Of a DNA stretch of 64,000 bases, positions 35,883 through 48,900 are shown one piece after another. A program made the position numbers and the translations under genes. Source of the DNA: Whalleya microplaca (taxonomy: Eukaryota > Ascomycota > Sordariomycetes > Xylariales > Xylariaceae); contig MU385728.1 of the NCBI GenBank assembly GCA_022497155.1, positions 372,001-436,000 on the forward strand, written 5' to 3'. How positions within the stretch are numbered: position 1 is the stretch's first letter; each line of letters begins with the position of its first letter. A model generated the notes under the pieces. The model was not told where the DNA came from. It saw only the letters and a program-made list of their open reading frames with translations, and did no database searches.

Positions 35883-38034
35883 TCAAATGATTTTGATCAG
35901 CCTCCTGGTGATAGCATCGATGAATTCCACTAACCCACTACGGCTCGGATAATAGCAAGATATGGTTCCCACCCTTTGGAACGTATTATAACCTACGCAA
36001 CGAAGTACCAGACCCGATGCCTGCCATCCTCCCAACGACCCTGGATGGGCGATGATCCAGAGACAGAAAGGCTCATGTCGAATGTCGTCCATCGTATCAA
36101 AGATAACTATCGGCTCGGGTAGCCAGCCACATTCGGCTCCATTGCATTCGATGATGCAGTTCAGGGGTTGTCGAAATGCCTTCGCTGCGTATCGGCGGCG
36201 TGACAAGACACGGGTCTCTACGAGGCAGGTTGGCCCGATCAGCGTTAGAGTCGCGCTCTTCACTTCTCCGGTATCATCCGTGCCGATATAAACTATATCT
36301 GCGGATATCAGAGAAGCCAACTTGAGATTTTCTTTGCCGAAGGTGTCTGGCATGATAACACGGCCGTCAAGGCTGGCCCAGGACCATGAGGGTGCGCGAT
36401 AGGAAGGAGGCCGCTTGGCAGGGGAGTCGATCCTTACATACCACGTTAAGGTCGCCATGAGCACGTTCTCCCAGATCCCAGCTAGATACCTAGGATTCCT
36501 AGGTATAGAACGCCGCAATTCCCTGTATGCATCTTTCGCCAGGCCGGATATGGCCACGAGTTTATCGTTCGGCATAGTCAGTTCCGTACCTGAGAACAGA
36601 TTCACAGTTGCGCTCCAGTCAGCGAGAATCTGCTTTACCTGATCATCCCCAATGCACGGAATTTTTGGTGTGTTGATCAGCTGCTTCCACAGTCGTGTCT
36701 CCCTGGAGGGAGAAATCTCAGGGGAAGTTTTCTTGAAGCCATTCGGACGGGTCTCGCACGCATGTGTCTCTGTACACTCCCAGAAAACCTCTCTACTTCC
36801 GAAATGGATGATGCGGGGAGACAGGAGTCGTTCTTGTAAATTCCACCCTCGTTTGATCAGGGGTTCATCCCGGAACGTTGCAGGATATTCCGTATCTTCA
36901 AGGTCAGCCCTGAGAGTGTCCTTCCACCCATAGATACGGATAGCTGTAGGTGCAAATAATGAAGGGTCGCGTGAGAAGAAGCATCCTCCTTCGTCGTCCT
37001 CGGCGCCAAGCGCAGAAATGTTAAATACTGCGTTTCCATAAACATCTTGCATTGTACTGGCCTGTTTGCGCCAGTCTTTTGGTGAATCTTGATAGATGCA
37101 TAGTCTGTCGATCCACATATATCGATTGCGGAAGCGAGAAGCGATATATGTCGCTTCTCTGAGAGTCTTGGGCAGGAAGTCGACTGGGTGCGACTTACTT
37201 AACCAAGCAGATGTCGACTCCAAGAGTCGAAGGGTCTTGTTCACGGGTTTTTTACCCCAGCAATAACTCAAAGTGATATACCTGGAGTCCTGAGGTAACA
37301 TTTGTCCGCTCACTACTCGAAAGGTATGGGGGTTCTTCGAGTAATCCATCTGGAGTAACCGAGTTGGCCTATAACCGTAGTTCCAACCTTTCCTTCTACA
37401 ACGTTCGTGATACTTCATACAATTCGCTATCCAATTGTCGATCATCGACCATGTCTGCATAGAGTTTGTCGAAGGGCTCAGATAAAAGTTCAGTGCGTAT
37501 TCGGAAGTCAGGTCATCTGTATTACTACATATTAATTTAGATCGTCAACGGATTAGAGCACAGTATGTTCTGGGAGAAGGGACTTACCTCTTACTGGAAC
37601 CAGAGTGACTGTTTTTGATCCACGGCCAGAGTCGACAGTCATAGCTGGATTGGTGTGCTCACAAGAAAGCCAGAAGATAGTAAAGAAGCCGAACATCCTC
37701 ACTTTATTAGCATACCCATTTTCGCCGTCAATAAAGGGAAAGTCACAACACATGACGCAACCTTGTTGTGCAGAACGTGTAAATGATACTTCATTACGAT
37801 GGTGTCCAAAAGTGTACAAGAAATCCTCAGGATAGGGCTCTGAATAATTTGCCTATGAACTTCATCAGCCTGACCTCCAGGGGGATGATACAAAGGGGAA
37901 GTAACCTCACTTGCCTGATACCAATGACAAAATCCTCCTCGAGGACAAATATTCTCAATGTAATCTTTTGCCAAGCATAGCCGATTAATGCCATGCATAC
38001 CTTCCAGTCCGTCCTTGCAGACTTTACAAAGCAT
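35883..38034 (-). CDS. HET-domain protein (heterokaryon incompatibility type)
   Basis: Exons 38034-37911, 37839-37588 and 37516-35883 give 669 residues. The second intron (37517-37587, GTAAGT...ATACAG) is clear. For the first, a GT-AG splice at 37840-37910 and a GC-AG splice at 37853-37914 both keep frame and differ by three residues. N-terminus MLCKVCKDGLEGM...QQGCVMC is typical of the family, with a Cys pair at each end. The three HET motifs are present: DSRYITLSYCWG (about 202-213), YMWIDRLCIYQDS...MQDVYGNAVFNISALGA (about 258-300) and RGWNLQERLLSPRIIHFG (about 348-365). The C-terminal half has RAPSWSWASLDG, the usual post-HET segment. No NACHT, ankyrin or other fused module is seen. HET proteins trigger cell death on non-self fusion, but most genomic copies have no known partner. 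Its neighbours do not suggest a het/STAND pair. Confidence 0.92.
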
Positions 38035-39322
38035 AGTGCGTCACTTCGAAGAGACTCAAGATATGAGAACGCCTATATGGACCCCCTGAATACATATATT
38101 GGTAGTATCGAAGACGCAACTAGCTAGCTAGTTACTCGACAAACTCCTATAGTATTCAAATTTCCCAACCTAAGTGACAAGTAACCAGAGTGACCAGAAG
38201 TGGAGATCTGGCATTAAATAATTATCAGCCAGTTGATGTTGTAATAGAGATTGGTTACCTCAGATTTTCTATAGTTCAAAATACATGTGAGCGTAGATGT
38301 GAGACGTAACCCGATTGAGTCTAATTGGAAGGTCGGGTCCTAAATCAACAGAGAATACCTATGCTAGTGATAATGGAGGGTGCATGAAGCAAAGCTAGCA
38401 TAATATTATCAACTCTAATTTCCATCAGCCGCCTTGAGCGATACGTAGACGCGCCTGTAACTAGATTGAACCAGTCTATCTGCTTCCAACTACATGAGAT
38501 TGCTACCCTAATGAGCGATTGCAAGCGCTTTCCACCCCCAGATTCTCTGTCCTCTACGTTGGAAAAAACTGTAGGGAAAAGTCAGTTTACCATAACTTAT
38601 CCGATTAATTATGCGCTACGTCAAATCTTGTTTCTCATGGGTAACTTAATACTTTTAGCAACACCTTAGGAAAGTTTATTTTTAATTATGTGCTTCTTCA
38701 AGTTATTTTGCCTTACACACCCTGTGCTGTTCTAGCTGCTGCCAAAGGGACCACAAGGTGGCTTTCTACTCCCTTCATCTACTATCTCCTGCGATCGTTC
38801 CCGGACAACATACACCTCACTGTAAGGGCCTCGGCTTGGCTCAGGAGAAGCCTCGAGATATCTCAGTTGTAACTAGATGGCGTTTTAACCCTCTAGCTAG
38901 AGCGGCTAGTAATCATGGCACTACACTATTCATAAAGTTGAGATCGAGATTGTGCGTATCAATGAAGCCCAAGATGATACAGAGATCTCTCTTCCTCGTG
39001 CGAACATTCCTTCACCTGAAAATAATCAAACTCTCGCGGCGGCCGAATGGCACCTCTTCATTCCAGCAAAGCATTATCATACAGAGCAACCCCCTTCGGA
39101 TATTCGAAAAGGAGAACCGATCCCCCGTAAATGCACCTCTCTACAGAGAGACGTTCCAGCATTCTTACATAAGGTACATATCACCAAGAAAAGGCAGAAG
39201 ATGCTGCTTTTGGCCCAATCGTCCAAACCAGTTCTATTCAGAGGCTAGCTAACCTGACCCGGCCCCGTAACGAACACGAAGCCGTCGAGGCCAAATCACG
39301 ATGATATCTAGCTATCCATCTA
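38035..39322. other. Intergenic region
   Basis: About 1.3 kb. Two overlapping plus-strand frames occupy 38758-39252. The one from 38952 (RINEAQDDTEISLPRANIPSP...) looks protein-like in composition but has no start context or splice partner I can find, and may be a decayed fragment. Otherwise nothing seen. Confidence 0.4.
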
Positions 39323-42300
39323 CTACTTCTTCTTCCCACGATTAGCCGCGCTCTTCTTCCCCTTCGCATCGCCTCCCCCACCTCCCCCACCCCCGCTCCC
39401 ACCCGCGCCGCCACTAAGCATGACCCTCAGCTTACTCACCGGCACGACATTAATGACCTCCTCGGGCTTCAGCGCGCGGATAAGCTCCACTTCCCTCGGC
39501 CACATGCGCTCCTTGTCGAGGCTTCGGTCGTCGACGACGCCCTTGCGGGCCGCGGCGCCCTTCCAGGCCTCGAGCACCTCCTTGACGGCCTTGCCCTTCT
39601 TCTGCGCGCCCGGCTGCATCTTGACCTTGTACTTGCAGCGCGCGAGCGCCGCGTAGGGCGCGCACACGACCACGGCGTCCAGGATCTCGTCGCCCGGCAG
39701 CGGCGCGCCCACGAGCGCGTCCAGCGGCGTTAGGCTCGCCGCTTCGGATGCGTCGAGCGTCTCGAGTCCCTCGTCCAGCATCAGCTTGCGCACCTCCTCG
39801 TGCTCCGCGATGTCGCGCTGCTGGCGCGCGCGCGCGGCCTGTCGCCGCTCGAGCGCCGCTGCATGCGCTGCCTCCCGCTCCGCCTTGGCTTTCGCCTCGG
39901 CCTCGGCCTTCTGCCGCCCCGCTGTCGCGCCGACCAGGGCCTCGATGGCGGCGCGGTCTTCCTCGTCTTGGTCCTTGTACTTGGCTGCTATCTTCTTAGC
40001 TTTGCTGCGTTGGCCGCGCCTGGGTTGTTGGGCTTTCTTCTGGGGTTGAGGGGTTGATTTGCCGGGCGTTCCAGTTGCTTGGTTCTTTGATGTTGTTGCG
40101 ACTGTGGAGTCAGCCTCGGTCGCCGTTTCTGTGCCCTCGTTGTTTTCCTCGCCTTCATCTTCTTGTTCTGGCGCTTGCGCTGGCTCAGGGGTATTGCCAG
40201 TAAGAGGCTCCTCGGATATTGACAGGCTGCCGACTCCTTCGACTGGAGCACTTCCCTCGGCCTGGCCCGAGTTCTCGTCATCATCGCCGTTATTATCGTC
40301 ATTTCGGTCGGTAGATTGAAGTGGGTTTTCTCTCGGCTTATCGTCTTCTTCAACGTCGATGGCACTATCATCGGAATCGCTCTCAGCCTCCTCTGCAGCG
40401 CCTCCTACCTTGGTGTCGCCTTCGGTCTCGCCAGCAGCGACGGCTGAAGACTTTGAACCTGAAGCCGACTCCGGGAGGTCGTAAAGACGATGCTTCACAT
40501 GCTTTGCCTTGCTCTCTTCACTAATCCTGAACATTAGGGCGAGGCCTAGCAATAATTGTGCAGGGGGCAGGAAATTCTTCTTTCCGCGGACCATGAAGCT
40601 ACCTGCACTTAGGTATTCTCCAGTTGGGGCAGATTTCGATACTTGATCAGCGTTGACCCACCAAGCACCCATACCAGCCTTCGAATCCCAAGCAGACGAA
40701 GCGCAGACGGCCAGAGATCCAGCCTGTGACAAGGTTGAGGGAGGTATTGGCGCATCAGGCATGCTCGGGCTATTCTTGATGATAACCGATGGTGCGCCGT
40801 GGAGGTCTGCATGGACGTATACGTCACCCTTCTTCAGATACCGCCTGTAGAGCATCTCATTCTGCTGAGCATCTTTACCGCCGAGAACAAGGTAGCCATC
40901 AGACGAGATAAACCATGTGAATTTCTCGAACCATAATTGCTTCCGAATTGGTTGCAAAACTGGCTTCTCCTGCTTCAGGCCCTTCTTCAGCTCTGCGGCG
41001 ATTTTCTGCTCTGCATTCTTCAATGCGATTTCCGATTGCTGAACTGTCTTCTGTTCTTTGACGGCCGCTGACCTTCTCTCGCCGTAGTACTCCCCCGCAT
41101 TGCTGTGAGGCGAAATACCGAGGTTGATATCAATTGCCAGCCTCCTGTCCCGAGCCTTCTGTTTTGAGCCCTCTGTGCCAGCATAACCACTATCGGATAC
41201 CGATGAATCAGTTTCGTACGCGTCATCTTCGTCTTCTTCTTCTTCCTCTTCCTCGGCTTCACCAAGTAACACAGTGATGGTGTTCTCGTGTAGCTTTAGA
41301 GGAAGCATGATGATGGAAGCTACTGGATTGTTTTTGCGACGCTCACGCTCAACTAGTTTGCCAATATCCTCCCAGTCCATCCCCTGCATTATCAACCCGT
41401 TGACGGCATCCATGGCTTCCTGCACCCTCTCGACGTTAGCTTCAATAGCATTAGCTTTACGAATATTAAGCTGCTGAGCGGCTTGAAGGCCCTCGATCCG
41501 CTTAGCTTGGTCAGCTTTGGCAGCTTCTATCTTTCGCTTAGCAGCAGCCTCTCTCTCTGTCAGACGTGATTCAAGCTTTTGTCCTTCTACAGAAGAGAAG
41601 AATTCGTCTACCATTTTATCAAAGGTATCGAAAGTGAGTACAGTATATGCGGGATCTTCTTCGAATTGACGGGGTAAGAATGGGTGAAAGTCTTCATATA
41701 ACAAGTTGGACTTCGGCTGTTGTTCTTCGTCCAGCGTTTCTGCTGGCACCACCTCAGTATTTTTTCTCGTTTTGGCAAGGATGTATCCTTTGCAAGTATC
41801 CGAGCTAGTTATATCCTCTACTATCTTACGGGCTTCCTGGAGTGATCGAAGCAGGCCCACCAGCAGCTCATCATTCTCTAATACGGTTGCCGGCTGTACA
41901 GTAGAGTCAAACCCTGTAACCCTCATCGCATGATCCACCAATATTGGAGGCAACTCCGTAATAGTTGTGGCAAGACCCCTTCGCAGAGCATCGCCTGGTT
42001 TCTTTTTTATTTTGTTACCTGCCGCAGCAGATGTAGCAGCTCTCTCGATAGACGTCTGTAACGCATCCCGTACACGTTCCTTTGTCAAAGGCGGAATCCC
42101 ACCATAATTTTGTCTGTTCTCTAGCGAATATGTGAGGCCTGGGCGCTGCGGCTCCTGGCTTTCGCCCTCTGAGACATTTCGCAAGAGTGTCAGGATCTTA
42201 AGGTCTTGATCAGTTAGGATGACGTTGCCGCTGGCGAAGAACTCCAGGTAGAGCCTGTATTTGCCATCACTAAACTGAAACTCGATAATGCGATCTGTGC

Positions 42301-42646
42301 CTATTTGTGAAACGGCCGTAATTCGTCGGGTCTTCAAGACTTTGCGCAGCTTCTGCACAAAGACCGAAGGTGCCGCAGCAGTTGTCCGCGAGAAGTCTGT
42401 GAGATGACATCGGAAGCCGGAGTCGATAAGGAGTTGCTTCTTTATTCCGGGTTTCGCAAACTTCAGTAGAAGAATCTTGGAGGAGAGGTCATAGACATTG
42501 GAGAGTCGGAGGGTGACGAGACTTTTAGAGAGCTCATGCGCGATGACCTTGGAATGAAGCTTAAGTTAGTGCTGCTCAGCTCTTCTTAGCTTTTCTCTAT
42601 GGGAGTTACTCACCTTCACATCCAACGAAGAGAATCTCTGCTTCAT
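39323..42646 (-). CDS. rqc2: RQC2/TAE2/NEMF ribosome quality control factor
   Basis: Exons 42646-42614 and 42547-39323 give 1,085 residues. The first exon encodes only MKQRFSSLDVK and is followed by a 66-base intron (GTGAGT...CCAAG). The joined N-terminus MKQRFSSLDVKVIAHELSKS is the hallmark of the family. In order: NFACT-N domain (about 1-240); paired long helices of the coiled-coil M region (about 290-370, 470-540) with a Glu/Asp-rich insertion near 450; NFACT-R domain with FEKFTWFISSDGYLVLGGKD and DVYVHADLHGAPS (about 556-605); a long acidic linker; and the C-terminal NFACT-C domain (KEVLEAWKG...WPREVELIRALKPEEVINVVPV). Family role: binds the 60S subunit with a stalled peptidyl-tRNA, recruits Ltn1/Listerin, and directs template-free C-terminal Ala/Thr (CAT) tailing. 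The tail ends in a Gly run plus KKSAANRGKKK. Codon use becomes very GC-rich toward the 3' end, where overlapping shadow frames appear. Confidence 0.96.
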
Positions 42647-43288
42647 TTTTACTCACTAGTCTGCTGTATCTCCTGGTCGCTCACCCGCCCGTAAAAATTC
42701 AAAGTAGTCAGATGTGTCGTGAAGTGAGATTATGTACGTACATCGACACAGGATGGAAGAGATGGAAGAAAGACCATCATAGGCTGCATAGGCACGTGGG
42801 GCGCCGATGTGTCACAAACATGCCCACCTTCCAGGACCCAGTTTAGCGGGGTCAGCCAGGAGTCAATGGCTGAATGAAAAGCACGATTTCGTCATTCCTT
42901 CTCACGGATTACTTGCAGAACACCCTAAACACATGCATCCATTACAGTTTATTGTGTGGCTGTAAAGAGAAGGGTGGATGAGGCTACATTTATAACATTT
43001 AGCTATCTATCTTAGGCTATTCTCCATACATCTCTCCTTTATAAGACTACATATGTACATGAGCCATGGACTGTCATTCCGGTAAGAAAATGAACTTGAC
43101 TCAGGGATAGAATCGAAGTTTGCATAGTATCACAATCGATAATTACAAACCATTCTCATATTATAGAATAATACAAACCTGTCAAGTCGATTCTCAAGTA
43201 ATTACTTATGTTTCTTAGGTGGCACAGGTATGTTGACCATGCCTATCACTTGATTTGATGTCTTCTCTCGTAAGCTATGGAAATATAA
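42647..43288. other. Intergenic region
   Basis: 5' flank of rqc2 and 3' flank of the GH43 gene. No coding signal or recognised repeat. Confidence 0.5.
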
Positions 43289-45136
43289 CTACAAGTCATC
43301 CTCTTCTTCAAAGAGCTCGATTCCATCTACAACAACTTCGAATTCTGATGTGTCATGATTAGTATCACCAAAGTTAGGCTTGAATGAGGGCCGCTTACCA
43401 TCGCTTCCTGTAGACCCAAATTTGATAGTGTTCACATCGCCAGCCTCCAGACGAAGCTGGACCGGCGTTGAAGTGTGATAACCGGCGCGAGAGTTCAGAC
43501 TGGAGATGTTGACCGGTGGCTCATCGTTGACGAATATGTGAGCCTCGCCAGCTATCATAGTATCCATCGTCAGCTTCGGCCAATTACAAAACTGAGATCT
43601 AGACGACTGCGTACCTTGAGGATTATTGGCTTTGTAGTGAAAAGAGAGCCACTGCAAAGAACCAGTACCGGTCACATTCCGGAAAGTTACTTCACTGTCA
43701 CCATTGGCTATGAAAGCCTTTAGTATGAGGTTTCGTCGAGGCTGATTGCACTGCAACTTACCTCCATGGACTGAGCGCCGACTCAGACAGTCGCTGCATT
43801 CTTTCACCACTGCTAATTGTAAGTTCTATACCCAATGCCAAACCGCTTCAATACATACCAGCTCTACCAGACAAATGGGCATGTTCAGCCTCATAGCGTT
43901 TCTTCGTGCTCGGGTAAGAAACTGTGCCAGTCTTGGTATCAACTTTCCACATCGCATGATAATCAAGCGTGAGAGTCTTCTTCCTGCGAGACAAATCAAG
44001 ACTCAGTCTGGTGGATTCAACCAACAGGTTGGAGTGTCCCAGTTACTTACGAAGCGTCGATGTTCATCGGCAGCCAAATGTAGTTCGAGTCCGTTCCACC
44101 CTTCGAGTCCCAGGAGTCACCCATGTAGATGTACGTGGTCTTCGACGACCCCTTCACCGTCAGCTCGAAGGTGTTCTGCGAGTTATACGTGTTCTCTGCC
44201 TGTGGTGCGACATCTGCTCCACCGGTCCATGGGCCGTTGATCGAGGTCGACGTAAAGACTTTGTTGGGGTTGGAGCGCCAGCCCGTCTTTCCGGAGACAA
44301 TGAGGAAGTAGACTCCATCGGCCTTCACGATGCCCGGGGCCTCATAGGCTCCACCAGCTGTTTGATTGAGGTCAGCCATTGATGACTTTATCTACTTCAC
44401 GAAAGTCGTTCACATACTTAGTTGGGAAACTCTGTCGCCTAGTGTGCCGTCCGCATTGATTCTGTTGACCTGGACAGTATTGTGGTCGGCGCTGGTCAGG
44501 AGATACCAGGTTGCTAATTTGTAACCTTCATCAGTTATAAGTTCCTTCAGAGCCAGGAGTTCGACATACTCGTATCTTCATCATAGAACATTCCGGTATC
44601 TGAGTAAGAGTAGTCACTCGGTGGAATGTGAACCTTGGCCGACTGGCTATATCCGCCAACCTGCGCTGTCGATTTGAGGGAGAGAACATAGCGATCCTGT
44701 TGGCCAAATAGCTGTGAAAAGTAGGACGAGTCAACAATTGCTGATCATATTAACATCTAAGGCTAGAGCAAATGTACCCAGAATGAACCATTTGGCTTTG
44801 CGATCTTGGGCCTCCACATGCCGGTGATTTGGCTCGCTTGCTTCCCTAGGTTCTTCCAGTTGATGAGGTCCGTCGACGAGTACATCAATGGCGTTTGATC
44901 TTAGAACCGATTATCAGTACACATCCAACAATCTATACAGGAGAATACCAAGGCAATTTACTGCTGCTAGCTGATTGACCGACCCAATAGAAGGTATCAC
45001 CACGCTGCACGACGCCGCCGCCGTGCGCATCGATCTTGTTGCCATCGGTATCAGTCCAGACTGCGCCAGGCGCGATCCACGATGCGCCCAGGACACTGGA
45101 TACAGTTGAAGCATACAATAGCGACGAGAACAGCAT
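43289..45136 (-). CDS. Secreted GH43 exo-beta-1,3-galactanase-like enzyme with CBM35-like domain
   Basis: Ten exons: 45136-44962, 44899-44778, 44711-44570, 44513-44418, 44357-44051, 43983-43859, 43812-43762, 43707-43615, 43551-43399, 43344-43289. All nine introns (46-67 bases) keep phase, giving 439 residues. A signal peptide (MLFSSLLYASTVSSVLGA) precedes the five-bladed propeller: AVWTDTDGNKIDAHGGGVVQ, MWRPKIAKPNG, then YEAPGIVKADGVYFLI (Glu184) and NSQNTFEL (Gln239). The overall pattern matches the GH43 subfamily 24 exo-beta-1,3-galactanase of Phanerochaete, in which the EAPGIVK Glu is the acid and the SQNxF Gln replaces the usual catalytic base. From about 311 on (YEAEHAHLSGRA...) there is a jelly-roll carbohydrate-binding domain of CBM35 type, ending FEVVVDGIELFEEEDDL. 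Likely role: degradation of arabinogalactan side-chain backbones in plant cell walls. The Glu/Asp-rich end is an oddity. Confidence 0.9.
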
Positions 45137-46158
45137 ATTGGCGGCAGGTTGACTGGTAGAGCTGGATCGAGCTGGAGCTCCAGCTGAATCGGGTCGATCA
45201 TCTTCTCTACTGGGTTCTCTATATAATGGGAAACCCCTATATCCGCCTCGGCGCAAAGCTACAACGAGCCGTGTCGGTTAATTGACCGTTGTTATAATAA
45301 AGCTAGCTTAATGCCACCCATCGTCACAATACCATCGGAGTACGTCCGTAATTCCCTTTTGCAGAACCCTAAATTGCGGGGCAACTGTCTCAAGTCACCT
45401 TGTGGTGTTGTGAGAATAGAAGTTCTGGAGTAAATTGAGGGGCAATAGTGGATTTGTTCGTTTAATCTATAGTGCTTACCGGCGGTACCTGACACTCTAC
45501 TCTCTCCTACCTATCTGCCTACCTACTTGAAGGTCTAGAACATGTATGTCCAGTTTATTACATGTAGGTCCATCGGTTCCTGTCAGATCCTGCTGATTCC
45601 ACGACCGTCAGCCTAGTCTTCGATATCGTCAAATCTACAAGCTTGGAAGAAGTTGTTCAGTCATTGATCAAGGCGGTCCGACTCAATTGATATAAGAACA
45701 AGGCAAGGTACCCCCCAACCACCGCAATGGGCATCGCATCGCATGTTGTCCCCGCCATCGAACGGACCTCTACTACAGTACTACGTTAAATACGAGAGAT
45801 TCCCTGATCAAGTTCTAGATCCATTTTAGTACACATGTTGGAGGATTCTACTACGTAGCACTTCCAAAGGTTACCTCAACACTGGACCAACCATTTATCC
45901 AGCTGCCGGCAAACCTTGAGGTCGTTCTGGGACCTACGCCGAGACTCATTTTCCCATTATGATCTAAGTTAACAATTCATGTGCAAGTGCTCTCTCTGAT
46001 ATATATACTTGACAGCTATAAGTTAGGCCCTGATCGACAAATCGGCAGGCTGGCTTTACAAGGGTGAAAAAGTAACTTTTGTCTATATAAAAAATAATGC
46101 AAATTATAATGTACTTATTAAGACCCCCTATAGTTACGCCTTACCTCCTTTAGTTAGT
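45137..46158. other. Intergenic region and left flank of the retroelement
   Basis: Contains the GH43 promoter. Base composition is ordinary until about 46050, where it becomes AT-rich in the approach to the LTR. No gene seen. Confidence 0.5.
45219..45226 (-). promoter_or_regulatory. TATA box of the GH43 gene
   Basis: On the minus strand TTATATAG, about 85 bases upstream of the ATG at 45136, followed by a short leader. Good spacing for a TATA promoter. Confidence 0.5.
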
Positions 46159-46163
46159 TAATC
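46159..46163. repeat. Target-site duplication TAATC (left copy)
   Basis: TAATC immediately before the 5' LTR equals TAATC immediately after the 3' LTR (56200-56204), the 5-bp duplication expected from a Ty3/Gypsy integrase. Confidence 0.9.
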
Positions 46164-46321
46164 TGTTAGGCATACATTAGGAGCCATACATACTCTCTGT
46201 GGCTGCGCCACAGGTGTGTGGCTGAGGAGGTGGCACAGCCACCTCTCTCTCCTTATATAGCTATAGCTTTACCTATATATATATAGCTTAGATTATTAAT
46301 TATATACATTCTGGCCTTATA
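46164..46321 (+). repeat. 5' LTR (158 bp)
   Basis: Starts TGTTAGGCATACATTAGGAG and ends ATTCTGGCCTTATA. It aligns end to end with the 3' LTR and with the inverted solo LTR at 56554-56699. Contains inverted-repeat words GTGGC/GCCAC and a run of TATA. The outer half is almost free of RIP; the inner end is mutated (CCTTATA for CCTCACA). Confidence 0.92.
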
Positions 46322-46323
46322 AA

Positions 46324-46337
46324 TGGTAGCACTTGCG
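46324..46337 (+). other. Candidate primer-binding site
   Basis: TGGTAGCACTTGCG begins two bases after the 5' LTR. A PBS starting TGG, complementary to a tRNA 3' end, is expected at this position. The matching tRNA cannot be identified from the window. Confidence 0.5.
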
Positions 46338-47599
46338 TCGTTCCCTTTTTTGTCTTTATTTTTATTCTAGAAGAACTCTTTTTTCTTAAAAAAAAAAAAA
46401 AAACGAAACGCTTGCGTTTCGTCGCCGGAATTTGCCTACGTAATACGTGGTTAAAAGATCGGCTTTTTGGGCGATTTTAACTATCGATTACTAACTATTT
46501 TACTTTCTTTATTAATTATCTGCCTGTCGATATCGGTTAAGACAATTTGATAATACGTTTAATTTATTCGATAATAAAAGCTAATTCCCAGCTTTAATAA
46601 AGCTTTTAGCCGTTATATTATACCCCTATTACATATTTATCTTTTACCGCGACAAAACACCAAAAATTTTTAGAACGATAAGATTACTAGATTTTTGTCT
46701 CTTTTTTTTTTTTTATCTTTCTTTTTTGCCTGTTTTATTTCGGCGTCGTTATTAATTCTATTAGTTAAACGTTATTTCGAACGCTATTTCTTTAATTTTA
46801 AGTTTATAGTATAGATACGAAAACGCTACTCCCTTTTTTTTTTTATATGTTTAATAGGCAGGTTAGATTTTATTATAAAGCTTGGAATTTTTTTTTAAAT
46901 AACTAAAAGTTAATTTAAATAACGAAATTTAATAACGAAATTATTAATAAAATTAAAATTTTTGTTACTTTATTACCCTTAAATAAGCGATAGGTAATTT
47001 CGGCAAAAGTCCGTACCTTTTTACGGTATAGCTAATTAAAGGACTATCTAAAAAGGTAGATATTAGAAATATATGTGGCGCGAGTAATAATTTAGGAAGC
47101 AAATATTTATATATAGTAAGTCTAGAATCTCTCGTCTATTAGCTTAGTTATTCCGGCCCAATTATCCCGGCTAATAGATAAAAACAACTAAAAACGTTTT
47201 TTTTTATCGTTAACGATTTAATAACGATCTTAATAAATCGTTATTTATAAAATAACGTATAAAATTTTCCGATAAAGAAATATAAAACTTACTAAAAGCT
47301 TTATAAGTAAATCCGGTTAGGCGAAAATAGCCCGACTTATTCTTTAATAATTAAAAAGTTACTATAAAAAAGCTAGAGGACGAGACTTTTTTTTTTCGCC
47401 GATAAAACCTTATTTTATTAGTACCTAATATAGTACTTAATATACTATCCCTATATAGAAAAAACCTAGGTTCGCTTATTAAAATATTTATTATACTGCT
47501 AGAACTTTATCTAATACTATTATTATATATACGAAATTAAAATTTAGTAGTTAAAACACTTACGCGTATACCTTTATTACAATACTTAAATATACCTTA

Positions 47600-48900
47600 C
47601 TTACTAGTTAATTTAACACTTTTTTATTTTACTCCCGTATTAGCTAATATATTAGGCAATTAGGGTAACTAGTAAAGTAACTAGGACTTAAAGCGAAGAA
47701 TTACCGAGTATATCGCTATTTTTAATCTCGCTATCGGAATCGGTCTTATAGTAAATACTTTAGCTAAAATTAGTAATACCGCGTTAGCTATAGCGTAAAA
47801 TAATAATATTAAATTTATTTCGTTTAAATAAAAGCTTTAATATATCGGTTTCTTTTAGTCTAATATAAATAAAAGTTTTAAAAGTAACGATAGTATTATA
47901 ATTAGTTAAAATATTTATTAGCGAAATCTTTATTAGTTTGCCGATATAGTTTATAAAATAGCTTAAGATAAATATAAAAAAGGCGTATTAAAAAAAAACT
48001 TCCCCGCTTTTTTTATAAAAACGCCTAGATTTAGTAGTCCGCATAATTAAATAAGTTATATAAGGCATTTATATAAAATAATTTAAAATTTATATTAATT
48101 AAGGTATGCGAGAAATTTAAAATTAAAGTAGCAAATGCCTTTAAGTAACTTTAATCCGATAAAGCTAAATATTTAAAGACTTCCGTTTTAGCTAATATAT
48201 TTATCCGTATATAAGCTATATATATTATTTATTATACCAAAGCTTTTAATATAAATAAAAATATCTAATACCTTTTTTAAATATAAAATAGCTTTTATTT
48301 TACCCTAAAAAAAATATAAATAATTTTATTATTAGTATATTAGTTAATACCTTTTTATTTCAGATCGAAAAAAAATAAAAGATTTTACGGGATAAATTAC
48401 TATTTGCCGGATAATAAAATCCCGTTATATAAATAGTAATATTTATTCCGGCAACCTTAAATAAAGTCTTAAGGTTTATAAAAGTACCCTTAAAACAAAA
48501 ACTAATTATAGCTAATATAGCATATATTATTATAAAAGATAAGGCCAGCTTAAAATACGCTAACTAGTTAGCTAACCGTACCCTTAAATATAAATCCGAC
48601 TTTTATAAAAGTTACCGTAGATTTAGCCGTAAACGATATAACCAAGAATTCTAAAATCGTATATACCAGGATCGTAGATTCTAGGACCGCAGCTTTTAGA
48701 ATCGAAATCGAGGATTTCGTAACTATAAACGTTTTAGCCAAGCCAAAAGATTATTTTATAAATAAGGTTTCGGCCGAGACAGATCCCGCGCTAAACGAGG
48801 ATTTAGCTTTCGTCGCTTTTTTTGCCCGTATACTTACCGGTACTATCGATAATACAAGTTAAAACTATCGGGATATACTTATATTAATATTAAAAACGAA
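47600..48900 (+). pseudogene. Decayed gag-like region
   Basis: Forward translation through stops gives a stretch ending in a highly basic Arg/Phe/Asn/Tyr-rich segment (about 48580-48860), as in the nucleocapsid part of Gag. Boundaries are approximate and the frame is broken by many RIP-type stops. The assignment rests on position before RT and on composition. Confidence 0.4.

Noticed and set aside
37853..37914. GC-AG intron in the HET gene
   Set aside because: A canonical GT-AG intron at 37840-37910 also restores the frame, so a rare splice type is not required.
38758..39252. Two overlapping plus-strand frames upstream of rqc2's 3' end
   Set aside because: One looks protein-like, but no start or splice sites make a gene; possibly a decayed fragment, not supportable.
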